The notes under the pieces were generated by a model. It was not told the origin of the DNA and searched no databases. It was given only the letters and a program-made list of their open reading frames with translations. Shown one piece after another: positions 23,341 through 31,981 of a stretch of 64,000 nt of DNA (position 1 is the first letter of the stretch; each line of letters starts with the position of its first letter). Made by a program: the position numbers and the translations under genes. Source of the stretch: DATFTE01 sp963802575 (lineage in GTDB: Bacteria; Acidobacteriota; Terriglobia; Terriglobales; Acidobacteriaceae); contig CAWDJF010000004.1 of the NCBI GenBank assembly GCA_963802575.1, positions 372,001-436,000 on the forward strand. Reading direction: 5' to 3'.

Positions 23341-24087
23341 ATGAAGCGAGTGCTGCTAATCGCAATGCTAGGTCTTGCCTGTTGCGGAGTGCAGCAGGTG
23401 CTGGTGGTAGCTGACGCCCAGGAACAACGGCCAAGGGTAGCCACGGGAAACGCTGGGCGCACAGAGGCCACGGAATCCGGAATAGCGGGCGGCGTATGGA
23501 GTCCAGCCCTGACGGGGGAACGCCGTCCGCTCTACCGGTTGCGCAAGAGTGATGTGATCGAGATCGACTTCCCCCTGGTCCCCGAATTCAATCAAACGGT
23601 GACAGTGCAGCCGGACGGATTCATCGCGCTGCGCGAAGTGGGACAGGTGTTTGTGGAAGGCAAGAAGCTGCCGGAGCTGGAAGAGGCAGTGAGGGCGGCG
23701 TACGCTGCAATGCTCCACGATCCGGAGGTGACGGTCGTTCTGAAAGATTACGACCATCCGTATTTCGTGGCGAGCGGAGAGGTGATGCGGCCCGGGAAGT
23801 ATGAATTGCGCGGCGACACCACGGTGACAGAAGCACTGGCCATTGCCGGAGGCTTCAACGGGCAGGCCAAGAAGTCGCAGGTGGTGCTGTTCCGCCGAGT
23901 GTCGGATGAACTGGTGGAGACGCGGCTGCTGGACGTAAAGCAAATGCTGAAGTCGGCAGACTTACGCGAAGATCTGCACCTGAGGGCGGGTGACCTTCTC
24001 TACGTTCCGCAGAGCACGCTTTCCAAGCTGCGGCGGCTGATGCCGACTTCAAGTTTGAGCATGTACATGAATCCGACTCAGTTTTAA
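23341..24087 (+). CDS. Polysaccharide export protein (Wza/BexD type)
   Basis: This 248-residue outer-membrane-associated auxiliary export protein has a signal peptide (MKRVLLIAMLGLACCGVQQVLVV), a polysaccharide-export domain (PLYRLRKSDVIEIDFPLVPE, FIALREVGQVFVEGK) and an SLBB domain (PYFVASGEVMRPGKYELRGD, TVTEALAIAGGF). A Cys pair sits in the signal peptide (ACCG), so lipidation is possible, but the context is not a clean lipobox. The start is an ATG at 23341; a GTG at 23314 is also in frame. First gene of the polysaccharide operon, 191 bp ahead of the chain-length gene. Confidence 0.88.
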   Translation: MKRVLLIAMLGLACCGVQQVLVVADAQEQRPRVATGNAGRTEATESGIAGGVWSPALTGERRPLYRLRKSDVIEIDFPLVPEFNQTVTVQPDGFIALREVGQVFVEGKKLPELEEAVRAAYAAMLHDPEVTVVLKDYDHPYFVASGEVMRPGKYELRGDTTVTEALAIAGGFNGQAKKSQVVLFRRVSDELVETRLLDVKQMLKSADLREDLHLRAGDLLYVPQSTLSKLRRLMPTSSLSMYMNPTQF

Positions 24088-24278
24088 TACGCGCGGGAAG
24101 GACGGACGAGCACTGATTTCGAGACGGACGCTTCGACGAAGAGCACCTTGAGGACGACGATCGCGGTGATGCGTCATCTAGTCGAAACGGCAACCTTCGC
24201 TTTGGTTGCTGGAACCAGCTTCTTAGTTTCGATTGCGTGTTTGGCCGCCCGGCCCCGCGCCAGTCCAGGGTCCCCAGT

Positions 24279-25775
24279 ATGTCCGAAGAACTCAGTCTCG
24301 TTCGCAAGACCCCCGTAGGACCCTCCATCAGCTCGCGCGACATTGCGGCCATCCTGTTTCGGCAATGGCGAGTTGCACTGATCTCGTGTATCGCAGTCTT
24401 ACTTGTGGTGTTGGTGTATGGACTGGCTACGCCGGCATACGAGGCAAAGATGACGGTGCTGGTGCGGCGGGGGCGGGTGGATCCGGTGGTGACACCGGCA
24501 CCCACTCCTTCGCCACAATTTGAGCGCCAGGAGGTGAGTGAAGAAGAGTTGAACTCGGAGGCGGAATTGCTGCATGACGAGGAAATTCTTCGGACCGTAG
24601 TTCGAGAAGCCGGCTTGGTGGAAGAGCGGCACGCGTGGCGATTTTGGGAGAGCGCGGATGCGGCGGTGCAGGAGGAGCGAGCGGCACGGAGGTTGGGCAA
24701 ACGGTTGACGGTCGAGCCATTGCGGAAGACGACGCTGATCGCAGTCACCTACGATTCATCGGATCCAGACAAAGCGGCACAGGTGCTGCGTTGCCTCGCG
24801 AAAGCGTATCTGGAACGGCATCAGCAGGTGCACCGGCCGTCGGGGGAATCCAGTTTCTTCGAGCAGCAGATGCAGCAGTCGCAGCACGGGCTGGAACAGG
24901 CTGAACTCCAGATGATCGAGTTCACGCGCCGCCAGGGAGTGGTGTCGGCTGAGTTGGAGCGTGATCTGACGTTGCAGAAGCTGAACGATGCAGACGCGAG
25001 CGAACATCAGACCCAGGTGCAGATGGAAGAAACCCGGCAACGCATCCGCGTGCTCGAGACGAAATTTGCTTCGACGCCGGAACGGGTCGTCACGCAGATT
25101 CGGACGGCAGACAATCCGCAACTGCTCGAGAAGATGAAGTCACGTTTGCTGGAACTGCTTCTGAAGCGTACCGAGCTGAGTACGAAATTCCAGCCGTCGT
25201 ACAAACTGATGCAGGAAGTGGATCAGCAGATTGCGGAGACGAAGACCACGATCGCCGCGGAAGAGTTGTCTCCCGTCAAAGACGAGACGACCGATCAGGA
25301 AGCAACGCATGAGTGGGTACGAGCGGAGTTGACGAAAGGGCAAGTGGAGTTGAGCGGACTGGAGGCGAGATCGCAAGCCACGCAGATAGTGCGCTCGGGC
25401 TACCAACGGGCGGCACAACAGTTGGGCGATCGGGCCATTATGCAGGAGCAACTGCGACGCGACCTGAAAGCCGCCGAAGAAAAATATCTTCTGTACGCCA
25501 ACAAGCGCGAGGAGGCGCGGATTGGGGACGCGCTGGATCAGGGCGGCATTTTGAATGTCGCAATCGCGCAGCAACCGACCTCTCCGGCGTTGCCGGCGCA
25601 CTCGCGGTTAGGACTGGCAATCGTGGGAATCTTCCTGGCTGGGGTCACGGGCACGGGCGCGGCGTTCGCAGCCGATCATTTTGACCCGGCGTTCCGCACT
25701 CCCGACGAGGTGACCGCTTGCCTCGGCGCTCCGGTTCTGGCGTCGCTGCCGCGCAGAGTGGGGGCAGGGCGATGA
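24279..25775 (+). CDS. Wzz/Wzc-type chain-length determinant (polysaccharide co-polymerase)
   Basis: This 498-residue inner-membrane protein has an N-terminal membrane helix (VALISCIAVLLVVLVYGLA, about 34-52), a long periplasmic coiled-coil section (GEDGL-like runs; heptads through residues 180-420), and a second membrane helix near the C-terminus (LGLAIVGIFLAGVTGTGAAFAAD). It would control polymer length and couple to the export protein. It lacks the cytoplasmic kinase domain; the next gene, overlapping by 4 bp, supplies a kinase-like domain as a separate polypeptide, the two-protein arrangement known from CapA/CapB. Start Met at 24279 chosen over an upstream in-frame codon at 24237 by leader plausibility. 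Confidence 0.88.
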   Translation: MSEELSLVRKTPVGPSISSRDIAAILFRQWRVALISCIAVLLVVLVYGLATPAYEAKMTVLVRRGRVDPVVTPAPTPSPQFERQEVSEEELNSEAELLHDEEILRTVVREAGLVEERHAWRFWESADAAVQEERAARRLGKRLTVEPLRKTTLIAVTYDSSDPDKAAQVLRCLAKAYLERHQQVHRPSGESSFFEQQMQQSQHGLEQAELQMIEFTRRQGVVSAELERDLTLQKLNDADASEHQTQVQMEETRQRIRVLETKFASTPERVVTQIRTADNPQLLEKMKSRLLELLLKRTELSTKFQPSYKLMQEVDQQIAETKTTIAAEELSPVKDETTDQEATHEWVRAELTKGQVELSGLEARSQATQIVRSGYQRAAQQLGDRAIMQEQLRRDLKAAEEKYLLYANKREEARIGDALDQGGILNVAIAQQPTSPALPAHSRLGLAIVGIFLAGVTGTGAAFAADHFDPAFRTPDEVTACLGAPVLASLPRRVGAGR

Positions 25776-26473
25776 CCACGCGGGTCGAACCCATTGCAGG
25801 AATATTAAAGCACCGTACCGAGGAGCAAACATCGGACGTTTCGCTATCGGTGAAGGCCCCTGCGGACTGGAATAATGAGCGCTTCGGAAGCGAACAATTA
25901 TTGGGGTTGGTCCAGCAAACCTTCTTATCGGAAGAACCGCCAGTTTGTCGTCACGTGGTGTTCAGTCCCGTCGATTCTGGCATGGAGATCGGGAACCTCT
26001 GCATCCACGTGGGCACGATCTTGGCGGAAGAGTCGGGCAAAACAGTTGCGGTTGCCGACGCGTCTGGAGACCGGGACGAAGTTTCAGGGGAGACGGGCCA
26101 CAAGGCGACAGGGACGCTGCGCGAATGGTCGCGCCAACTTTCCAATGGGTCGTGGTTTGTGCCGCGCGAGCTGTTCTGGGATGAGCCCAAAGAGGTTTCG
26201 TCCGCCGACGTGCTGAGCCGGCGTCTGCACCAATTGCACGTGGAGTTTGACTTCTGCGTGATCCAGGCGCCGGCCGCCACGATGCGCGGTACCGCGGGCA
26301 TGCTAGGCCGATTGAGTGATGGCTTGGTGCTGGTATTGCAGGCAAATTCGACTCGGCGATGGGCGGCACAGCGGGCATGTGCCGTGATCGAATCAGCTCA
26401 CGCAAAACTGCTCGGCACAGTGCTGAGCGGGCGCACTTTTCCGATCCCAGAAAAACTGTATCGACGCTTATAG
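25772..26473 (+). CDS. BY-kinase/CpsD-like ATPase without a recognisable Walker A motif
   Basis: A 233-residue cytoplasmic protein overlapping the chain-length gene by ATGA. Its layout follows the bacterial tyrosine-kinase/ParA-like domain: entry strand CRHVVFSPVDSGMEIGNLCIHVGTILAEESGKTVAVADASGD, later FDFCVIQAPAATMRGTAG and LVLVLQANSTRRWAAQRACAVIE, ending LGTVLSGRTFPIPEKLYRRL. In active BY-kinases the P-loop reads like SxxPGEGKS; here the equivalent position is SPVDSGMEIGN, with no Gly-Lys-Ser/Thr, and the first Asp is not followed by a usual phosphate-binding loop. The C-terminal tyrosine cluster is also absent. It is therefore likely a pseudokinase regulating the copolymerase. Confidence 0.75.
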   Translation: MTTRVEPIAGILKHRTEEQTSDVSLSVKAPADWNNERFGSEQLLGLVQQTFLSEEPPVCRHVVFSPVDSGMEIGNLCIHVGTILAEESGKTVAVADASGDRDEVSGETGHKATGTLREWSRQLSNGSWFVPRELFWDEPKEVSSADVLSRRLHQLHVEFDFCVIQAPAATMRGTAGMLGRLSDGLVLVLQANSTRRWAAQRACAVIESAHAKLLGTVLSGRTFPIPEKLYRRL

Positions 26474-26517
26474 GCGGTGATTGCGAGCGCCAAAAACTGA
26501 TAGGACTGGATGATTCG

Positions 26518-28101
26518 ATGTCTTCTCCTGTTGTGGCGGAACGGGAAATCCATGAATTTCGAGTGCCTCCGGCATCGCGGTTGATTCCGGGATTGGCGTT
26601 CCCTCATGCGGTTACGTCGCGAAAGAAACCACAGCCGGTCACGTGGGACGAACGCTACTGGGTGGAGGATGAACCAGAGTTCATGGAATCGTCGCGCCCG
26701 GACTTGTCCGCCGAGATGTGCCGAGCGATTCTTCCCGCGCCGGCTGTGGGAAGTGCGCTGTGGCGCGTGGCGACGCAGGCTTCGGGTGACTTCATAGTGG
26801 TGGCGCTGAATCTTGTGATTCTGTTCTCGCTCTCGACGCTCCGTCCGGGGATAGGGCCGAGGCCTTCGCTCGCACAACTGGGAGTCGTGCTCGCATATGG
26901 AGCATTGCTTACCCTGCTGGCGCACTCCGAGGGGCTGTACCACGGCGATATCGGTTGCGAGGCGGAGGCGGTGGTCCTGGGAAAAGTAGTGGCGTGGGCG
27001 ACGGCGGTGATCGCGGGGCTGCTCTACGGGTCGCCCGTTGCTCTGGGCGTGGTGGCGATCAATGCGCCGATGTCCTATTTCACGTTGCGCGTGTGGCGAG
27101 CATGGCGCCACTCGCAGCAAACCAGCGCGCTCGACGGAACTACGCGCAAGGTCCTGATTGTTGGGGCGGGAAAGTCAGGACGCAACCTGGCAGCGCAGCT
27201 GGTCGGAGGGCGTTCGCGGCGCGTGGTGTGCGGATTCCTCGACGATGAGAACCCGGAAGCGGACGGAGTGCTGGGCAATCTCGGAGACCTTGCGCGCGTG
27301 GCTCGCGCCCAGTTCGTCGACGAGGTCATTCTGACGCACGACACGCGGCGCGACGTAGTGCGCCGGGTTATTCACGAGGCGCGGAAGAACCGGTTGGACG
27401 TGAAGGTCGTGCCCGATCTGTACGGCACCGCGTCGCAACCCATCGCCATGGAATGTTTTGGCGGCACCCCGGTGTTGACGCTGCACGAGGAGCCGATCCC
27501 GGCCGTGGGGCTGCTGGTGAAACGCGCTGTCGACGTGCTGTTGTCGGCGGTCGCTCTCTTCATTGCCGCTCCGCTGCTTGCGGTCATTGCTCTTTGGATC
27601 AGGTTGGATTCCAACGGTCCGGCGATGTATCGGGCGGTGCGCGTGGGGAAGAAAGGCAGGCATTTTTATTGCTACAAGTTCCGCACTATGCGCAGCGATG
27701 CTGAACAACTGAAGGAGAAGCTGCGGGCGCTCAACGAACGAGAGGGACCGTTCTTCAAAATCGCGGAGGATCCGAGGATTACGCGAGCTGGCCGATTCCT
27801 CCGGCGATATAGCCTCGATGAACTTCCGCAACTCTTGAATGTGTGGAAGGGCGAGATGAGCATGGTGGGGCCGCGGCCGCATCCTGTGGACGATTGCGAA
27901 CGCTACCGGTTGCAGGACTTACGGCGATTGGATGTGATGCCGGGCATCACAGGATTGTGGCAGGTTATGGCTCGGAGGGATCCGTCATTCGAGAACAACA
28001 TGGCGCTCGATCTGGAGTACATCGAGAGCTGGAGTCTTTGGACTGACCTGAAGATTCTTTATCGGACGATCGCGGTGGTGCTGCAAGGGAGCGGGGCTTA
28101 A
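26518..28101 (+). CDS. Polyprenyl glycosylphosphotransferase (priming sugar transferase)
   Basis: This 527-residue membrane enzyme transfers a sugar-1-phosphate to undecaprenyl phosphate, the first step of polymer-unit assembly. N-terminal membrane helices (about 80-180, e.g. FIVVALNLVILFSLSTL, LGVVLAYGALLTLLAHS) lead to a nucleotide-binding-like domain (RKVLIVGAGKSGRNLAAQLV) and a WbaP-like catalytic domain: KRAVDVLLSAVALFIAAPLL, YKFRTM and DELPQLLNVWKGEMSMVGPRP, ending LPGITGLWQV-like MPGITGLWQVMARR. Start Met at 26518; the frame is open to 26359. It follows the kinase-like gene by 44 bp within the same operon. The first sugar is probably a hexose or UDP-GlcNAc-type donor; not determinable. 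Confidence 0.88.
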   Translation: MSSPVVAEREIHEFRVPPASRLIPGLAFPHAVTSRKKPQPVTWDERYWVEDEPEFMESSRPDLSAEMCRAILPAPAVGSALWRVATQASGDFIVVALNLVILFSLSTLRPGIGPRPSLAQLGVVLAYGALLTLLAHSEGLYHGDIGCEAEAVVLGKVVAWATAVIAGLLYGSPVALGVVAINAPMSYFTLRVWRAWRHSQQTSALDGTTRKVLIVGAGKSGRNLAAQLVGGRSRRVVCGFLDDENPEADGVLGNLGDLARVARAQFVDEVILTHDTRRDVVRRVIHEARKNRLDVKVVPDLYGTASQPIAMECFGGTPVLTLHEEPIPAVGLLVKRAVDVLLSAVALFIAAPLLAVIALWIRLDSNGPAMYRAVRVGKKGRHFYCYKFRTMRSDAEQLKEKLRALNEREGPFFKIAEDPRITRAGRFLRRYSLDELPQLLNVWKGEMSMVGPRPHPVDDCERYRLQDLRRLDVMPGITGLWQVMARRDPSFENNMALDLEYIESWSLWTDLKILYRTIAVVLQGSGA

Positions 28102-29409
28102 GTGTTCGGCGAAGCTGCCGCGAGGACTGAGCACGCCGCGGTCGACGCGATTGGTTTGGTCCTGCGTCCGCTGCAAATTCTGTTGTCGGAACCGTGGTTG
28201 CTGTTTCTCGGGTTTCTGACAGCGGCGCTGTTTCGTCCGCCGGGATTTCTGTTCTTTCCCTGGGACCGCCTCGTGTTCGGATTGCTGATCTTTGTCGCGG
28301 CCCTGCGGGGTTTCGTGTGCCGGGGACAACTGTTTCTGGGCGGCACAGTCACCTTGCCGCTGCTTGGGCTGCTGTTGTTGTCGTTGGGCGGAGTCGTGAC
28401 GCATGGCTTCGATCCGCAGGTCTGGAGCCTGTTTGCGGCCAAGTGGTTGGTGCCGTTTGTGCTGTTTCAGATCGCTGGACAACTGCTGGAGTCTCCGCAC
28501 TTCCTGGAACGTTTCGAAAAATTCACACTGCTGGCTCTGGCATATCTGATCTTCATCGCGATTGCATTCCTGATTGGGGCCAAGGATCTGATCTTTCCCT
28601 CGTTCATTCTGGACGAAGGTGTGGGCATGCATGCGGATCGCGCACGCGGTCCTTTTCTGCAGGCGGTGGCGAACGGAGTCACGCTGAACCTGCTGGGATT
28701 GATCGCGCTGAATGCGTTCCGGCGCAAGACACTGCGAAGTGTGCCCGCATTGCTGATCCTGGCAGGGTTGCCGCTGGCGATCGTGGCGACAAAGACGCGC
28801 TCGGTCTGGCTGGCCTTCGCGGGTTCGGTGCTCCTGCTGCTGTTTCGGGCGCCTAACGGGCGTCTGCGGCGAGCATGCACGGGACTGACGGTCGCGGGTG
28901 CCATGGGGCTGGTGGCCTGCGTGAGCGTGGCGGAGTCGAATCGCTCGTTGGCCGACCGTTTGGAGGATCGCAGTCCGGTGGAATTCCGCATGGCGGTGTA
29001 TCGCGCCGGATGGGAAATGTCTCAGGCGAAGCCGCTGCTGGGATGGGGCGCCGATGCAATGCAGACGGAACTCGGGAAACGCATCAGCGACTTTCATCAG
29101 GAAGAATATTACTTCCACAACACGTATCTGGAAATTCTGGTGGAGCGCGGATTCCTGGGGCTTGGACTCTATTGCTGGCTGGCGATCGATCTTTTCCGGG
29201 TGGGGCGCAAGCGCACTCTGACAAGCGGAGGAAACGGCTTTCTCGATCGAGAGTTTCGCTCGGTGTGGCCGATCTTTGTCCTGGTCTTCCTGGTGAATGG
29301 CTCGTTCGTGGTCATGAACTACCAGTTCGTAAACGGACTGCTGTTTTCGATTGCGGGGATGCTGGCAGCTCAGAACCGGCTTTGCGAGACGGGAGTTCGC
29401 CGTGGCTAG
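28102..29409 (+). CDS. O-antigen ligase / polymerase-like membrane protein
   Basis: This 435-residue multi-helix inner-membrane protein has the O-antigen ligase/Wzy layout: about ten helices, and a large periplasmic loop at HADRARGPFLQAVANGVTLN and ... GWGADAMQTELGKRISDFHQEEYYFHNTYLEILVERGFLG, a motif (HNxYLE) typical of WaaL/Wzy-type proteins. It probably joins polymer repeat units. It starts with GTG immediately after the TAA of the priming transferase, so translation is coupled. The end overlaps the flippase start by 8 bp. Confidence 0.85.
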   Translation: MFGEAAARTEHAAVDAIGLVLRPLQILLSEPWLLFLGFLTAALFRPPGFLFFPWDRLVFGLLIFVAALRGFVCRGQLFLGGTVTLPLLGLLLLSLGGVVTHGFDPQVWSLFAAKWLVPFVLFQIAGQLLESPHFLERFEKFTLLALAYLIFIAIAFLIGAKDLIFPSFILDEGVGMHADRARGPFLQAVANGVTLNLLGLIALNAFRRKTLRSVPALLILAGLPLAIVATKTRSVWLAFAGSVLLLLFRAPNGRLRRACTGLTVAGAMGLVACVSVAESNRSLADRLEDRSPVEFRMAVYRAGWEMSQAKPLLGWGADAMQTELGKRISDFHQEEYYFHNTYLEILVERGFLGLGLYCWLAIDLFRVGRKRTLTSGGNGFLDREFRSVWPIFVLVFLVNGSFVVMNYQFVNGLLFSIAGMLAAQNRLCETGVRRG

Positions 29410-30724
29410 CCCGGCGATTGCAGCGAGCCCGCAGGAAGGACTTTCGCAAGCTACGGTGCGCGGAGGCGCATTTCTGGCGGCGCGCTACGGAATGGGCGTG
29501 CTGGTGAGCCTTGGCAACATGCTGGTGCTGACCTGGTGGATCGGTCCGCATGCCTATGGAGTGTTCGTCACTGCGATCGGTTTAGTTTCTTTTCTCGCTA
29601 GCGTGGCGCGCGCGGGAGTCGACACCTACCTGGTGAAGCTGGAAGTGACGCCTAACGAGAAGACTTATGGAGTGGCGGGTACCGTGGTGCTGCTCATTTC
29701 TATCGTTCTTACTCTGGCCGGCTGCGCTTTCATCCCGTTATTGACGGGCTGGTTTGGGACGCGGGAGTTTGTCGCTCCTTATTTTGTTTTGCTGTTGAGC
29801 GTTCCTGTGGTCGGTCTTACTGGAATTCCCACGGCGAAACTGGAGCGCGCTTTGGATTTCCGAAGGCTGGCTGGACTGGAATTAACGGGGCAAACATTGG
29901 GTCTGATGCTCTCGTCGGTGTTGGCGTGGTCGCACCGGGGAGTGTGGGCTCCGGTGGCAGGCCAGATGATTTGGCAGGTTTTTTTATTGGCAGCGACTTG
30001 CGTCTATGCGGAGCTTTGCCCGAGTTTTCGATTCGAGTGGAAAGAAGCTGGAGCAATGTTGAAATACGGCGCGGGACTGACGGCTTCGTTGCGCACGTGG
30101 CAGTTGCGAACCTTGGTGAATCCGCTGCTGGTGGGAAAATTCGCGGGCGCAGAGGGAGTCGCGTTCGTGGCTTTTGCGATTCGTACGGCGGAAGCGCTGG
30201 GTTCGGTGCGGCTGGCGGCGGGACGCCTGGCGATCGCCGCCTTGGCACGGCTGCAAGGGAATCGAGAACGATTTCGCAACGCGCTGGAGCAGGCTCTGTT
30301 TCTGCAGGTCATCACGCTGGGCCCTCTGCTTTGCGGCTTCGCCCTCGCGGGATCGTGGGGGATACGGCACTTCGCGGGAACGCGCTGGATGCCGAGTTTG
30401 ATTGTGTATCCCTTCATTGCCGCGGGAGTCCTAGTTAACTCGGTTTACAACCTGCAAGCCTCGGCGCTGTTTGTGGTGGGAAAGCAGTGGCTGGTGATGC
30501 GGTCGTACGCGGCGCATGTGGTCTTGCTGGGGGCGGGAACTTTGTTTCTGCTGCCTCGTCTTGGAATTGCGGGATATGGATGGGCGGAATTGCTGGCGTG
30601 TGGGGCGTATCCGGTATTGCAGAGCGGTCTTCGAAGCACGCCGATTTCTTATCGTCGACTGGCTCCGTGGCTGATGATCTTCGCGGCGCTGCTGTTCGTG
30701 CCCATGCTTTGGGCGGGTTGGTGA
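29402..30724 (+). CDS. Oligosaccharide flippase (MOP/Wzx family)
   Basis: This 440-residue protein has about twelve membrane helices (e.g. GMGVLVSLGNMLVLTWWIG, AGTVVLLISIVLTLAGCAF, PYFVLLLSVPVVGLTG) and belongs to the MOP exporter superfamily that flips lipid-linked sugar units across the inner membrane. The start is a GTG at 29402 (VASPAIAASPQEG), with GGGAG six bases upstream, inside the last codons of the ligase gene. It supplies the Wzx step of a Wzy-type pathway. Confidence 0.87.
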   Translation: MASPAIAASPQEGLSQATVRGGAFLAARYGMGVLVSLGNMLVLTWWIGPHAYGVFVTAIGLVSFLASVARAGVDTYLVKLEVTPNEKTYGVAGTVVLLISIVLTLAGCAFIPLLTGWFGTREFVAPYFVLLLSVPVVGLTGIPTAKLERALDFRRLAGLELTGQTLGLMLSSVLAWSHRGVWAPVAGQMIWQVFLLAATCVYAELCPSFRFEWKEAGAMLKYGAGLTASLRTWQLRTLVNPLLVGKFAGAEGVAFVAFAIRTAEALGSVRLAAGRLAIAALARLQGNRERFRNALEQALFLQVITLGPLLCGFALAGSWGIRHFAGTRWMPSLIVYPFIAAGVLVNSVYNLQASALFVVGKQWLVMRSYAAHVVLLGAGTLFLLPRLGIAGYGWAELLACGAYPVLQSGLRSTPISYRRLAPWLMIFAALLFVPMLWAGW

Positions 30725-30730
30725 ATTTAT

Positions 30731-31981
30731 ATGCCGACGATTGCTTATCTTTCAAATCGCTTCCCTTCTCCGGTCGAGCCGTATGTCTCAGATGAAATCC
30801 ATGAACTGCGCAGGCAGTGGATTCATGTGATCCCTTGCAGCGCGCGGTCAGTCGAAGCGAAAGAATTAGGCGAGGATTTAAGGCCGTTGGCAGCAGAGAC
30901 ACTTTATCTTCAGCCGTTGCGCCTTGTTTTGATGTTAAGAGCGACATGGTACGGGCTGCGCCACTTCTGGAAGTTCGCCGACTTGTTCGAGCGCGTGGTT
31001 GTGCAGGGGACGGAGTCGCCGCTGCGCCGGGCCCGCTGCGTGCTGCATACGTGGCTGGGAATCTACTACGCGCTGCTTTTGGAAGAGCGCGGGGTGGATC
31101 ACATCCATGTGCATCACGGATATTTTTCTTCGTGGATTGCGATGGTTGCGGCGCGGGTCCTGGGGATTGGATTCAGCATAACGCTCCATGGCTCGGACCT
31201 GCTGGTGAATCGGGCGTATCTCGATACGAAGTTGAAGCACTGTCGTTTCTGCCTGACGGTTTCTGAGTTCAATCGCGATCACATCTCCGAGCACTTTCCA
31301 ACGGTCGATCCGGCGAAATTATGGGTGCATCACATGGGCGTCGATCCTCCCGAGGTTCGCGTCGTGGAGGCGGAGGATGATTCGCCCAAGTATCCGCTGC
31401 TGGTGAGCGTGGGCAGGCTGCATCGTGTGAAGGACCACGCTTTTCTGATCAAGGCGTGCAAGAAACTCAAAAATGAGGGCCTGCGCACGCTGTGCCTGAT
31501 CGCCGGGGATGGTCCCGAACGAAAAAGACTTGAGCGACTAATTACGAAACTCGACCTCTGCGACGAAGTGGGATTGCTCGGGCACGTTGCGCACAATCAC
31601 ATCGATGGTCACTACGCCATGGCCGACGTGGTGGTGCTCACCAGTAAGAGCGAAGGCATTCCGCTGGTGTTGATGGAGGCGATGGCGATGGGAAAAATCG
31701 TGCTGGCACCGGATATCACTGGGATTCCGGAACTGGTGATTCACGGGACCACGGGATTCCTCTACCAGCCCGGCTCGACCGACGACTTCACGCAAAAGTT
31801 GCGGATGATCTGGGAACTGCGCGGGGCGCTGGAACCGATCCGCAAAGCTGCACGCAAGCACGTGCGGCAGCATTTCGACCGGGGAAAAAATCTGGCGGCA
31901 TTTACCGAGGGATTTCTACAACGCGTAGCCGGCGAGAGGGAGACGCAGGTCCATGAAGATTCTGTACTGCAACAAATATAA
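30731..31981 (+). CDS. GT4 glycosyltransferase (WcaL-like)
   Basis: This 416-residue cytoplasmic glycosyltransferase of the GT-B fold has the N-terminal PTIAYLSNRFPSPVEPYVSDEIHEL pattern of colanic-acid-type transferases, HVHHGYFSSWIAMVAARVLG and the C-terminal donor site SKSEGIPLVLMEAMAMGKIVLA with the E-x7-E motif. It would add a sugar to the lipid-linked unit. It overlaps the next glycosyltransferase by 29 bp. The donor and acceptor are unknown; given the rfb genes downstream, one of the three transferases probably adds rhamnose. Confidence 0.88.
   Translation: MPTIAYLSNRFPSPVEPYVSDEIHELRRQWIHVIPCSARSVEAKELGEDLRPLAAETLYLQPLRLVLMLRATWYGLRHFWKFADLFERVVVQGTESPLRRARCVLHTWLGIYYALLLEERGVDHIHVHHGYFSSWIAMVAARVLGIGFSITLHGSDLLVNRAYLDTKLKHCRFCLTVSEFNRDHISEHFPTVDPAKLWVHHMGVDPPEVRVVEAEDDSPKYPLLVSVGRLHRVKDHAFLIKACKKLKNEGLRTLCLIAGDGPERKRLERLITKLDLCDEVGLLGHVAHNHIDGHYAMADVVVLTSKSEGIPLVLMEAMAMGKIVLAPDITGIPELVIHGTTGFLYQPGSTDDFTQKLRMIWELRGALEPIRKAARKHVRQHFDRGKNLAAFTEGFLQRVAGERETQVHEDSVLQQI

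Noticed and set aside
27985..29118. 377-codon open frame on the minus strand
   Set aside because: It lies fully antisense to the polymerase/ligase gene, has Gln/Arg/His-rich composition and no ribosome site; it is an artefact of GC-rich codon bias.
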